NCBI RefSeq assembly: GCF_001269365.1
Contig: NZ_CXOM01000002.1
Location: 777,440-841,439 of the forward strand
Direction of reading: 5' to 3'
Length of the DNA stretch: 64,000 nt
Source of the DNA: Limnohabitans sp. Rim11
Lineage (GTDB): Bacteria > Pseudomonadota > Gammaproteobacteria > Burkholderiales > Burkholderiaceae_C
Positions within the stretch are counted from its first letter, which is position 1, and each line of letters opens with the position of its first letter. Of the stretch, positions 10,783 to 19,051 are shown piece after piece. Under the pieces are notes generated by a model that made no database searches, was not told where the DNA came from, and saw nothing but the letters and a program-made list of their open reading frames with translations. The position numbers and the translations under genes are program-made.

Positions 10783-11070
10783 TTACTCGACGACCGCGAA
10801 CAGGTCTTCTTCTTTCATGACCAACAGCTCATCGCCCAAAACCTTGACGGTTTGGCCGCTGTACTTGCCGAACAACACGCGGTCGCCGACTTTGACGTTC
10901 ATGGCCAACACTTCGCCTTTGTCATTGCGCTTGCCTGGGCCAACGGCCAAGACTTCGCCTTGATCGGGCTTTTCAGCAGCTGCATCAGGAATGACGATGC
11001 CAGAGGCTGTTTTGGTTTCGCTTTCGACACGTTTAACGATCACGCGATCGCCGAGAGGACGCAGTTTCAT
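10783..11070 (-). CDS. groS: Co-chaperonin GroES, 10 kDa
   Basis: A 95-residue protein starting [20 protein letters not shown], with the mobile loop ([17 protein letters not shown]) and [20 protein letters not shown] at the C-terminus, all typical of GroES. It caps GroEL. It is the first gene of the operon, and its leader holds a 24-bp perfect-arm palindrome, a CIRCE element and a sigma-32-like promoter. Confidence 0.98.
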   Translation of the reverse strand: MKLRPLGDRVIVKRVESETKTASGIVIPDAAAEKPDQGEVLAVGPGKRNDKGEVLAMNVKVGDRVLFGKYSGQTVKVLGDELLVMKEEDLFAVVE

Positions 11071-11105
11071 TGGATCTCCTAAATATGAAACAAGGTTAAA
11101 AACAA

Positions 11106-11129
11106 AAAGTATTCAAAATTGAATACTTT
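11106..11129. repeat. 24-bp palindrome in the groS leader
   Basis: AAAGTATTCAA and TTGAATACTTT form an 11-bp perfect inverted repeat with a 2-nt AA spacer. It sits between the CIRCE/promoter block and the groS start, 36 nt upstream of the ATG. It could be a second operator for an unidentified dimeric regulator, or a hairpin in the mRNA leader. It is not followed by a T run on the minus strand, so it does not look like a terminator. Confidence 0.6.
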
Positions 11130-11156
11130 AGGGTTCTTTGGAGGGTACTGAGGTTG

Positions 11157-11183
11157 TTAGCACTCATCTCCTGCGAGTGCTAA
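11157..11183 (-). promoter_or_regulatory. CIRCE operator (HrcA binding site)
   Basis: TTAGCACTC, nine bases, then GAGTGCTAA: a perfect match to the CIRCE inverted repeat bound by the HrcA repressor. Its position just downstream of the groS promoter implies that HrcA blocks transcription until heat stress inactivates it. The hrcA gene is not in this window. Confidence 0.97.
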
Positions 11184-11211
11184 TGATAAGGGTGTTTGGC
11201 AGGATTTCAAG
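11183..11211 (-). promoter_or_regulatory. Sigma-32-like promoter of groS-groL
   Basis: On the minus strand, CTTGAAA (11205-11211) is a full sigma-32 -35 element. About 13 nt later comes CCTTATCAT, a partial sigma-32 -10. The same bases also read as TTGAAA, 16 nt, TATCAT for the housekeeping sigma factor. The promoter abuts the CIRCE operator, so dual control by a heat-shock sigma factor and HrcA is likely. Confidence 0.6.
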
Positions 11212-11346
11212 AGGGGTGTCGAAAAATGAAAGTTTGAATCACAAGTTCTTTCAATTCGCAAATCAAATTAAAGGAAATTTTAATAAGCTTGTTTCAAATT
11301 AAAAAAAACTTTAATATGAACCATCCGAACCGTCATTAATTAAATC

Positions 11347-12495
11347 ATGCAACGCGAATCAGGGACATACGACGTGGTGACCACGCTAGGTGTACCTGTG
11401 CGAGCGTTTGTTCCTAAGGCATTGCCTCCAAATGAACCCGAACTAGATCCGGCTGTTTGGTCTGGATTGAACGAGTCGGCGATGTTGTCCTTGCAGCGGC
11501 TGTCGGCGGTCGCTGGCTTGGTGCCATCGGTTGATTGGCTGATCTACAGTGCAGTCCGCCAAGAGGCGCTGCTCACTTCACAAATTGAAGGGACACAAGC
11601 AACCCTGGTGGACTTGTTCGATGAGGAAGCGGGCTTGGCCATCAGCAACACGGACGATGTTGAAGAGGTGACCAATTACGTGCGGGCATTCCAATGGGTG
11701 CACGCACAAATGCGAAGCGAGGGTGGTTTACCGATCAGTGTTCGTTTACTCAGTGAGGCTCATCGCCACTTGTTGAATGGGGCGAGAGGGGCTGGCAAAC
11801 AACCAGGAGAACTGCGACGCTCACAAAATTGGATTGGTGGAAGCAGACCTGGCAATGCGCTTTTTGTTCCCCCGCCCGCAGAAAAAGTGGGTTCATTGCT
11901 CGCAGACTTAGAGCGCTTTATCCACGACGAAGCTTCTGACTTGCCTGCGTTGGTTCGAGTGGCAATGGTGCATGCACAGTTCGAGACCATTCATCCTTTT
12001 CTAGACGGCAATGGTCGCATTGGGCGTTTGTTGATCGCCGCATTGTTAGAACATTGGCAATTGCTACCTGAACCCTTGATGTATTTGAGCGGTTACCTCA
12101 AACAACATCAGTCTGAGTATTACCAACGTTTGTCGGCCATCCGAACGCAAGGTGATTGGGAAGGATGGATTCAATTTTTTTTAGAGGCTGTCCAAAATGC
12201 CGCGACAAAGTCAGAGCAAGATGTGGTCGCATTGGCTAGCCTCGTCGCCAATGATCGACGTCGAATTTTGGAACATAGCAAGTCAAATGCGGTGACCTAT
12301 CGCTTGTTTGAGTTGTTGCCCAAGATGCCAAGATTGTCAGTAGAGCGAGTTCGCGCTGTGTTGCAAATTACTTTTCCAACGGCCAATACGGCCATTAAGT
12401 TGCTTGAAGAATTGGGTATCTTGGTTGAAGTGACCGGTCAGAAGAAAAATCGCACGTTCAGTTATGCGGCCTACATCAAAATTCTGAGTCAATAA
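11347..12495 (+). CDS. Fic-domain protein with N-terminal inhibitory helix
   Basis: The 382-residue protein carries HPFLDGNGRIGRLL around residues 215-228, the complete Fic active-site motif HxFx(D/E)GNGRxxR with the catalytic His. The N-terminal motif TSQIEG at residues 77-82 fits the (S/T)xxxE(G/N) inhibitory helix of class II Fic proteins, whose Glu blocks productive ATP binding. The C-terminal 70 residues look like a winged helix. Fic enzymes usually AMPylate a protein target; the target here is unknown. No antitoxin gene is adjacent, consistent with intramolecular inhibition. The ATG at 11347 has no obvious Shine-Dalgarno sequence, and the DNA upstream is very AT-rich. Confidence 0.88.
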   Translation: MQRESGTYDVVTTLGVPVRAFVPKALPPNEPELDPAVWSGLNESAMLSLQRLSAVAGLVPSVDWLIYSAVRQEALLTSQIEGTQATLVDLFDEEAGLAISNTDDVEEVTNYVRAFQWVHAQMRSEGGLPISVRLLSEAHRHLLNGARGAGKQPGELRRSQNWIGGSRPGNALFVPPPAEKVGSLLADLERFIHDEASDLPALVRVAMVHAQFETIHPFLDGNGRIGRLLIAALLEHWQLLPEPLMYLSGYLKQHQSEYYQRLSAIRTQGDWEGWIQFFLEAVQNAATKSEQDVVALASLVANDRRRILEHSKSNAVTYRLFELLPKMPRLSVERVRAVLQITFPTANTAIKLLEELGILVEVTGQKKNRTFSYAAYIKILSQ

Positions 12496-12510
12496 ACTGA
12501 AGGGCTTTCC

Positions 12511-13020
12511 ATGCTTCATACCCATTCACTGAAGATCAACGGAGAATCGATTCAAACCGGATTTGAAGGCGCAGCACTTCAGTTGATCCGCAATCAATTG
12601 GGCTTAACGGCCAGTCGATTCGGCTGCGGTCAAGAGCAATGTGGTGCATGCCATGTGCTGATCGATGGTCAATCAAAGCCTAGCTGCCAAATGACTGTGG
12701 ATGCTTTGGTGGGGCGCAGCGTTGTGACACTCGAGTCAGCACAAAACCCTGAATTACCCAGCTCGCCTTACTTAAATGCACTGCAAGCAGCGTTCATTGA
12801 CGAACAAGCCGCGCAGTGCGGTTACTGCACCAGTGGCCTATTGATCAGCGCTGTTGCATTGCTGATGAGCGCGCATGAAACTGTTTCTGATCTGCAAATT
12901 CGTGAAGCTTTGGAGCCGCATCTTTGCCGCTGCGGCACACACAACCGAGTCTTGAGGGCTGTGAAGAAAGCCGCACTTCAGTGTGGCTTGAAAGTAACGC
13001 CATCAGAGGTGTCAGCATGA
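12511..13020 (+). CDS. (2Fe-2S) small subunit of a molybdenum hydroxylase
   Basis: The 169-residue protein has both cluster domains of the xanthine oxidase family. The plant-ferredoxin-type motif FGCGQEQCGACHVLIDG is near residue 35. The helical second domain has QCGYCTSGLLIS and LEPHLCRCGTHNRVLRA. It passes electrons from the molybdenum centre, as in isoquinoline 1-oxidoreductase (IorA) and related enzymes. Its stop overlaps the next gene's start by 4 nt (ATGA). No separate FAD subunit is present, so this is a two-subunit IorAB-like layout. The substrate cannot be read from the sequence. Confidence 0.88.
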   Translation: MLHTHSLKINGESIQTGFEGAALQLIRNQLGLTASRFGCGQEQCGACHVLIDGQSKPSCQMTVDALVGRSVVTLESAQNPELPSSPYLNALQAAFIDEQAAQCGYCTSGLLISAVALLMSAHETVSDLQIREALEPHLCRCGTHNRVLRAVKKAALQCGLKVTPSEVSA

Positions 13021-15167
13021 GTCAGTTGCTTCAACCCTCTGCGAGTTTAAAAACCAATCCAGGGCTAGCGCAGTGGCTACGCTTTGAAGTCAATGGCTCT
13101 GTGACGGTGTTCACTGGCAAAGCCGAGCTGGGTCAAGGCATCTTGCATGCATTGAAACTCATGGCGGCCCATGAACTGGATCTGCCTTTGGACAGCGTAC
13201 ACATCGAGACAGCCAACACACAAAACAGCCCTGACGAGGGCATGACATCTGGCAGTTTGTCCGTCCAAGATTCCGGCTTGGCCATTCGCCAAGCTTGCGC
13301 GCATGCAGCGTATCTTTTGAAAACGCACGCATGCGCTTCTTATGCAGAATTGCAATCACACGTAGACGTGAAGTTGCCTGTCGACTTATCAGTGCCCACC
13401 AAGTCCACCGCCCTGACGCTGACCGAAGGCCGCGATGACATTGAAGCGCTTGTGCAAGGTCAGCCCATCTTTCTTCACGACCTCGGAATTAATGTTGATC
13501 TGACCCCAATTAAAAATTTGCTGCATGGGCGGATGGTGAGGGGGCCGGGGTTGCGCTGTACTTTACGCACGGAAGGCTGGGCGGATGCTGTGGCTGGGTT
13601 GCCTAAAGAGGTTCAAGCGTTTAGGGATGGCTCGTTGGTGGGGGTTGTTGCGCCCACTGAAGAACTGGCGGAGAAGGCTGCTAGCAAGTTACAGCGATTG
13701 CTGAAGTGGGATGTGGCGGCATTGCCAGACTGTCGTGAGGGCGGCGTTGATTTGGTAGAGCGGGCCCCTGCGATGGATTCGCAAGTGTTTTATGAATCAG
13801 GTGAGTTTCATGAAGCAAGCAAGGACGCCAAGGTTTACGAAGCGGTTTACTTTAGACCTGCTTTGCACCACGGCTCGATGGGGCCCAGTGTGGCTTTGGC
13901 TGTATGGGAATTTGATCAAGTCAGCAGTGGCTTGAAAGTGTGGAGCCACACGCAGGGTATTTTTCCTTTGCGCAAAGATTTGGCGCTTGCGTTGGGTATT
14001 GATGCGCAGCAGATTGAAGTGCAGCATGTTCGTGGTGCTGGCTGTTACGGCCACAACGGTGCGGACGATGTGGCCTACAACGCGGCTTGGTTGGCCAGGT
14101 ATGTGCCTGGGCAATGTGTGCGTGTGCAGTGGACGCGTGAAGAGGAGATGCAGCAATCGCCTCTGGCGCCAGCGATGCGTGTGAAGTTGCAGGCCACTGT
14201 TCAGTCTGTTGCAGCGCCAACAAGTTCTAGCCCTCCCAAAGGACGCGCCGATCTAGAACTACTTACTTGGCAACACGATGTCTGGAGCCAAGGCCATAGC
14301 TCAAGGCCTGGCCGCGCAGCCACGCCCGCTTTCAAAGACAGCTGGCTAACAGATCAACAATTTCCCGTTCTGGAGTCCATCAATGTGGCTGCAGCGGCTG
14401 GCGCAGGTGCCGAACGCAATGCGATACCGCCCTACAGCAGCGCGCACATCAAAGTGAATGCACACCGATTGCTGGGCTTGCCCTTTAGAACGTCCGCTTT
14501 GCGAAGTTTGGGCGCTCACGCCAATGTGTTTGCCTGCGAAAGTTTCATGGACGAAATTGCCGACGATCAGGGCTTGGATCCTGTGGCGTTTCGGCTAGGC
14601 AAGTTGAAAGATCCACGCGCCAGAGCGGTGGTTCAAACCTTGGCAGATCAAGTCAATTGGTTAGAGCGTCGTCAAACCTTGTCACAAAAAGAAGGTTGGG
14701 GTTTGGGCATTGCCTATGCGCGTTACAAAAGCAAAGGCGCTTACTGCGCTGTGGTGGCTGAAGTAGAAGTGACGCACCAAGTGAATGTGCGCCGTTTGTG
14801 GGTGGTGGCGGACATTGGTGAAGTCATTCACGCCGATGGCGCTGTTTCTCAATTGGAAGGTGGCGCCATTCAATCGACCAGCTGGGCTTTGAAAGAGCAG
14901 GCGCATTGGGATTCAAACAACATCACCAGCACCCATTGGGATGCGTATCCTATTTTGCGTTTCAGTGAAGTGCCGGAAGTGCAAGTGCATTTGATGCCGG
15001 GTCATTCACAAAACTCGGGCTCACTTAATCCGCCTCTAGGTTCAGGCGAAGCCACACAAGGTCCCTCCACAGCTGCCATTGCCAATGCGGTATTTCATGC
15101 GGTGGGGGTGCGCGTTAGGCAGTTGCCTCTCACGCCAGACAACTTGGCAAAATCTGCACTGGCATAA
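13017..15167 (+). CDS. Molybdopterin-binding large subunit of a molybdenum hydroxylase (IorB-like)
   Basis: The 716-residue product starts at the ATGA overlap with the small subunit; the longer frame from 12924 lies inside that gene. Recognisable parts are TGKAELGQGI (molybdopterin contact) near the N-terminus, VRGAGCYGHNGADDVAYNAA in the middle, and GSGEATQGPSTAAIANA near the C-terminus, which carries the catalytic Glu. The family hydroxylates aromatic N-heterocycles or aldehydes using water. At residues 157-167 (GINVDLTPIKN) the coding sequence is made of a REP-like repeat unit found eight other times in the intergenic DNA, in frame, within a surface-linker position (FLHDL...LLHGRM). No TAT signal is visible, so the enzyme is probably cytoplasmic. 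Confidence 0.85.
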   Translation: MSQLLQPSASLKTNPGLAQWLRFEVNGSVTVFTGKAELGQGILHALKLMAAHELDLPLDSVHIETANTQNSPDEGMTSGSLSVQDSGLAIRQACAHAAYLLKTHACASYAELQSHVDVKLPVDLSVPTKSTALTLTEGRDDIEALVQGQPIFLHDLGINVDLTPIKNLLHGRMVRGPGLRCTLRTEGWADAVAGLPKEVQAFRDGSLVGVVAPTEELAEKAASKLQRLLKWDVAALPDCREGGVDLVERAPAMDSQVFYESGEFHEASKDAKVYEAVYFRPALHHGSMGPSVALAVWEFDQVSSGLKVWSHTQGIFPLRKDLALALGIDAQQIEVQHVRGAGCYGHNGADDVAYNAAWLARYVPGQCVRVQWTREEEMQQSPLAPAMRVKLQATVQSVAAPTSSSPPKGRADLELLTWQHDVWSQGHSSRPGRAATPAFKDSWLTDQQFPVLESINVAAAAGAGAERNAIPPYSSAHIKVNAHRLLGLPFRTSALRSLGAHANVFACESFMDEIADDQGLDPVAFRLGKLKDPRARAVVQTLADQVNWLERRQTLSQKEGWGLGIAYARYKSKGAYCAVVAEVEVTHQVNVRRLWVVADIGEVIHADGAVSQLEGGAIQSTSWALKEQAHWDSNNITSTHWDAYPILRFSEVPEVQVHLMPGHSQNSGSLNPPLGSGEATQGPSTAAIANAVFHAVGVRVRQLPLTPDNLAKSALA
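13487..13516 (-). repeat. Solitary REP-like unit inside a coding sequence
   Basis: Thirty bases here are identical to 24798-24827, the right outer arm of the large palindrome downstream of cytochrome c4. The unit has the form AATTAATGTTGATCTGACCC plus CAATTAAAAA. It lies inside the molybdenum hydroxylase large-subunit gene, encodes INVDLTPIKN in frame and introduces no stop. No inverted partner lies nearby, so it is a singlet rather than a hairpin pair. Confidence 0.85.
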
Positions 15168-15225
15168 GTCTTCTAATACGTAGGTCTTGAAAGGCTTTGA
15201 GCAAATAGCAGTGCTACGGTCTAAC

Positions 15226-15921
15226 TTAGACCACCGGCAGAAAACCGCCTTTTGCGCGCAAATCAGCGTGCTCTGCGCTGGTCAAAATATCGATCATGGC
15301 TTGCGCCTGCGCCGCACACGTGCTGGTAGAACGAACACCTGCGGTGTACATGGTGGCCAGTTCAAACTCGAGTGGCAAGTTGGCCACCAAATCAACGCCT
15401 GGCGTGATCAAAATTTCGGTCACTTGCGTGCAACCAATCACGTGCGGGTCGTCGCATGCGGCCATGGCATTCATGGCGGTGTTGCCGTTGGGAAAGGGGC
15501 GCAGTTTGCTGGCCACTGTTTCGGCAATGCCCAAGCCGTTGAGCACCTTCATAAAGTGAATACCTGCCGTGGCCAATTGGGGATCGGGAAAATAAATGCC
15601 TGTGGCCGCCAACATGGCCGCTTTCAGTTGCTCCGCTGTGTCTACTTGAGGGTGAGGTGTACCGTGCTTCACTGCAACTCCCGTTTTGACGGGACCTAAG
15701 TGACGTGCACTGCCTGCCAACACATGGCCAGAGGCCGTGAGTTGTTCAATGAGTGCGGCCGTCAGAATGACCACATCGCAGGATGTGCCTTCCAGCAACT
15801 TTTGCTTCATCAAACCCACAGCGCCAAAGGTGCACGAGAGTTGGGTGTCGGTAGTTTTTTCAATCGACGGCTTTAAGGCGTTGACCAAACCTTGAGCAGC
15901 ACCGCCACTCAGTAAATGCAT
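15226..15921 (-). CDS. ModA-like substrate-binding protein
   Basis: A 231-residue protein with LLSGGAAQGLVNAL at the start and CDVVILTAALIEQL, VKTGVAVKHGTPHPQVDT and PNGNTAMNAMAACDDPHVIG later. This is the periplasmic-binding-protein fold of the molybdate-binding (ModA/COG0725) type. No signal peptide follows the chosen ATG at 15921, and the longer frame from 15981 overlaps the preceding Bug gene without adding one, so it may be cytoplasmic or may be a sensor. It is the last of three binding-protein genes on this strand. A molybdate role would suit the adjacent molybdenum hydroxylase, but related proteins bind other ligands. Confidence 0.65.
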   Translation of the reverse strand: MHLLSGGAAQGLVNALKPSIEKTTDTQLSCTFGAVGLMKQKLLEGTSCDVVILTAALIEQLTASGHVLAGSARHLGPVKTGVAVKHGTPHPQVDTAEQLKAAMLAATGIYFPDPQLATAGIHFMKVLNGLGIAETVASKLRPFPNGNTAMNAMAACDDPHVIGCTQVTEILITPGVDLVANLPLEFELATMYTAGVRSTSTCAAQAQAMIDILTSAEHADLRAKGGFLPVV

Positions 15922-15938
15922 AAAACGTGTCAAAAGAA

Positions 15939-16970
15939 TCAATCCAGTTTGATGTTGGCCGACTTGATCACACCGGACCATTTGGCAATGTCGTCTTGCA
16001 AATATTTGTCAAATTGCGTGGGGTTTAAAACAATAGGCACGGCACCTTGTTTGGCCCATTGTTGTTTGACATCGGGTTGCGAGGCAATTTTGGACACGGC
16101 TTCATTGAGTTTGGCGACGATGGCCTTGGGGGTGCCTTTGGGTGCCATCAGGCCTAACCAAATGGTGGCTTCGTAACCTGCAACACCACCTTCGTTCAAT
16201 GTGGGAACTTCGGGCAATACATCCGAGCGAACTTTGCCGCTGGTGCCAACCGCTTTAACTTTGCCAGCCTTCACTTGCTCGGTCATGGTGGTCACAGCAT
16301 CAAACATCATGTCGACTTGACCACCCAGTACATCGGTGCGGGCGCCTGAGCTGCCTTTGTAGGGCACGTGCACCATGTCAATTTTGGCCATGCTTTTGAA
16401 CAGCTCGCCAGCCATGTGGTAGGGCGTACCAGGTCCAGACGAAGCGTAGTTCAACTTACCGGGTTGTGCTTTGGCCACGCGAATGACGTCAGCCAATGAG
16501 TTCAAACCTTTGGTGGGATTGACCACCAAGACCAAGTCGGAATAGTTGATGGGGGCCACACCCACAAAGTCTTTCATGAGGGCAAAGGGTTTGTTGGGAA
16601 TGAGGGTTTCATTGACTGTGTGGGTGTTGGACATCAACAGCAAGGTGTAGCCATCGGGTGCTGCTTTGGCCGCAACGTCGGTGCCAATGACAGAACCAGC
16701 GCCTGGTTTGTTGTCCACCACAAAAGTTTGGCCCAAGCTTTCTTGCAAGCGCTGCGCGATGAAGCGCGCATAGTTGTCAGCAGGGCCGCCCGTCGCAAAG
16801 GGCACCACAATTTTGACGGGGCGTGTTGGGTAGTTTTGGGCGTGGGCTTGTTGCGACAGAAAAATGCCGGTGCCGATGAACAAGAGGCTGGCCAAAGCCA
16901 CCAAAGTGCGACGTTTTTGAGTTTGCAATTTGGCTGCTTGGGCGGTTTGTGGGGTGCGTGTTGTTTTCAT
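15939..16970 (-). CDS. Bug-family tripartite tricarboxylate receptor, TctC-like (1)
   Basis: The 343-residue protein has a long N-terminal export signal ending QQAHAQNYP, then RPVKIVVPFATGGPADNYAR, AGSVIGTDVAAKAAPDGYTL and GPGTPYHMAGELF, the hallmarks of the very large Bug receptor family of Burkholderiales. These periplasmic proteins bind carboxylated or amidated small molecules for tripartite transporters or for signalling. No TctA/TctB membrane genes are nearby, which is common for Bug genes. It lies 29 nt after a second, divergent Bug paralogue and 17 nt before the ModA-like gene, forming an operon-like set. Confidence 0.88.
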   Translation of the reverse strand: MKTTRTPQTAQAAKLQTQKRRTLVALASLLFIGTGIFLSQQAHAQNYPTRPVKIVVPFATGGPADNYARFIAQRLQESLGQTFVVDNKPGAGSVIGTDVAAKAAPDGYTLLLMSNTHTVNETLIPNKPFALMKDFVGVAPINYSDLVLVVNPTKGLNSLADVIRVAKAQPGKLNYASSGPGTPYHMAGELFKSMAKIDMVHVPYKGSSGARTDVLGGQVDMMFDAVTTMTEQVKAGKVKAVGTSGKVRSDVLPEVPTLNEGGVAGYEATIWLGLMAPKGTPKAIVAKLNEAVSKIASQPDVKQQWAKQGAVPIVLNPTQFDKYLQDDIAKWSGVIKSANIKLD

Positions 16971-16999
16971 AAATGTCTCGGTCAGTTAGATTTAAATGC

Positions 17000-18016
17000 T
17001 TATTCCACTTTGCCAATTTTCTTGACCACATCGGTCATGCGCTTGGCATCGGCTTGGACGTATTTTTCAAAGTCAGGGCTGTCCAAATACTGAACAGGGC
17101 TGCCAGTGTTTTGAATGACGTCCCGCGCTTTGGTATCTTGTGCGGCTACTTTGGCGGCTGCACGCAAACGTTGTGCAATGGGTTCGGGCGTGCCGCTAGG
17201 AATGAACAAGCCAGACCACTGGGCATACTCGGCGTTAAAGCCTAAGTCCTTGAGGCTACTGACATCGGGCATGGACGCTAAGGTACCGTTGCCCCAATGA
17301 CCCAAGACGCGAATCTTGCCTGCTTTGACGTGTTGCAACACGGTAGCAGGACCCGTAGAAAGCGCATCAATTTGACCGCCCAACATGGCTACTACTGCAG
17401 GCCCTGCACCTGTGAAAGGAATGTGCGTCATTTTGACGCCAGCTGTTTGCGCCAAAATTTCCATGGGCACGTGCATGGTGCCGTAATTGCCAGATGAGCC
17501 GTAGTTAATGGCACCTGGGCGTTTGCGGGCGTCTTCAATGAATTCTTTGACGTTTTTCCAGGGTGAATCGGCGCGCACTGCCAAGACGGTGGGGTCGGCT
17601 GTGTAGCGCGCAATAGGGCGCAACTCGTTCAACAAGAACATCGGGTTGCGACCCAACAAGGCATCGGCTTCTGGAATGACTGTGAGAGATGACAGGGCCA
17701 AAAGCACGGTGTAACCATCGGGCTTGGAGCGCGCTGCCACACCCATGCCAATACCGCCGCCAGCACCGCCCCGGTTTTCAATGACCACGGGTTGTCCTAA
17801 ATCTCTGGACATGGCTTCTGCCACAGGGCGCGCCACAATGTCGGCCAAACCGCCAGGTGGGAAGGGCACAATCATGGTGATGGATTTGGTGGGGTAGGGT
17901 GCGTTAGGCGCTTGTGCTGATGCACTGGTGCAAAAACCTGCCACCATCAACAATGAGCCTATGGCCATTTGTCCAATGACTTTGCTGATTCGATTTTTCT
18001 GATTGCCTGTTGCCAT
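17000..18016 (-). CDS. Bug-family tripartite tricarboxylate receptor, TctC-like (2)
   Basis: A 338-residue Bug protein with a signal peptide (GSLLMVAGFCTSASAQAPN), the mature start YPTKSITMIVPFPPGGLADI, and the GGAGGGIGMGVAARSKPDGY and YGSSGNYGTMHVPME motifs. ATG 18016 is chosen over the frame start at 18235 because AGGAGA lies just upstream and a proper signal peptide results. It differs clearly from the next Bug gene, so the two probably bind different ligands. It heads the three-gene binding-protein group and is divergent from the fumarylacetoacetate-hydrolase-family gene across 162 nt. Confidence 0.88.
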   Translation of the reverse strand: MATGNQKNRISKVIGQMAIGSLLMVAGFCTSASAQAPNAPYPTKSITMIVPFPPGGLADIVARPVAEAMSRDLGQPVVIENRGGAGGGIGMGVAARSKPDGYTVLLALSSLTVIPEADALLGRNPMFLLNELRPIARYTADPTVLAVRADSPWKNVKEFIEDARKRPGAINYGSSGNYGTMHVPMEILAQTAGVKMTHIPFTGAGPAVVAMLGGQIDALSTGPATVLQHVKAGKIRVLGHWGNGTLASMPDVSSLKDLGFNAEYAQWSGLFIPSGTPEPIAQRLRAAAKVAAQDTKARDVIQNTGSPVQYLDSPDFEKYVQADAKRMTDVVKKIGKVE

Positions 18017-18178
18017 CTTGTCTCCTGCAATTTTGGTGAATGCGTTAAAGCACACTCTACACCTGCTTGAAGATTGCTGCATCACCCTCATTGAGTTTGG
18101 TGTTACCCATATGACACCGCATGACTTTCTATCAAGGGCACAATTCGTTTCAATTACTTCACTTTTAAAGCTTTCATC

Positions 18179-19051
18179 ATGCGCATTGCTGCTTTTTTCT
18201 ATCAAGACCAGCCCCACGTGGGCCTTGTTTCTCAAGACCTGTTATCGGTCACCCCCTTCGATCTGCCCTTGGCCGATCGTGAACTGGGCGCGCTCACATT
18301 GGTTGATGCCTTGTCTCGTGGTGAAGCCTTGCCTGCTCAAGGCGCGGCCATTTCACTGAGCGATGTTCAACTTCGCGCACCCTTGCCGCACCCCCGCCGT
18401 AACATTTTTTGCGTGGGCAAAAACTACCACGCACACGCCAAAGAATTTGCACGCAGTGGCTTTGATAGCAGCGCCAAAGCCGGCGGCGAAATTCCCGCCG
18501 AGCCCATCATCTTTACCAAAGTGCCGGAGTGCGTCATTGCCACGGGCGAAGCCATTGAGATGCCCAAAGTGTCAACCGCCATTGACTACGAAGCCGAGTT
18601 GGCCGTGATCATTGGCAAAGGTGGCAAGGGCATCACCAAAGCAGATGCCATGAAGCATGTCTGGGGCTACACCATCGTCAACGACATCACGGCGCGCGAC
18701 TGGCAAAACAAGCACATGCAATGGCACATGGGCAAATCGTTTGACACCTTCTGCCCGATGGGTCCTTGGCTGGTGAGCGCCGACGAAATGGACGGCACCA
18801 ACACCAACGTGCGCTGCTATGTGAACGGTGAAGAGCGCCAAAACGCTGCCACGCCCGATTTGATTTTTGACATTCCCACCCTCGTCGAAACTTTGAGCGC
18901 GGGCATTACCTTGTACCCTGGCGATGTCATTGCCACGGGCACACCCGTGGGTGTGGGCATTGGCTTCACACCGCCCAAATATTTAAAGTCGGGCGATGTG
19001 GTGCGTGTTGAAATTGACGGGATTGGCGTTTTAGAAAACCCCGTCAAATAA
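18179..19051 (+). CDS. Fumarylacetoacetate hydrolase family protein
   Basis: The 290-residue protein has the FAH core: NIFCVGKNYHAHAKEF, the metal-binding acidic DYEAELAVIIGKGG, NDITARDWQ, KSFDTFCPMGPWLV and PGDVIATGTPVGVG. Members hydrolyse or isomerise beta-diketo or 2-oxo acids, often late in aromatic-compound breakdown. The N-terminal 70 residues are the usual small FAH_N domain. Together with the molybdenum hydroxylase and Bug receptors next to it, it suggests a catabolic locus. Its stop directly abuts the metK stop, so the two are convergent with no spacer. Confidence 0.87.
   Translation: MRIAAFFYQDQPHVGLVSQDLLSVTPFDLPLADRELGALTLVDALSRGEALPAQGAAISLSDVQLRAPLPHPRRNIFCVGKNYHAHAKEFARSGFDSSAKAGGEIPAEPIIFTKVPECVIATGEAIEMPKVSTAIDYEAELAVIIGKGGKGITKADAMKHVWGYTIVNDITARDWQNKHMQWHMGKSFDTFCPMGPWLVSADEMDGTNTNVRCYVNGEERQNAATPDLIFDIPTLVETLSAGITLYPGDVIATGTPVGVGIGFTPPKYLKSGDVVRVEIDGIGVLENPVK

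Noticed and set aside
15218..15232. GGTCTAACTTAGACC as a terminator between convergent genes
   Set aside because: It is a 7-bp palindrome with a one-base centre that cannot fold as a hairpin with a normal loop and has no T run.
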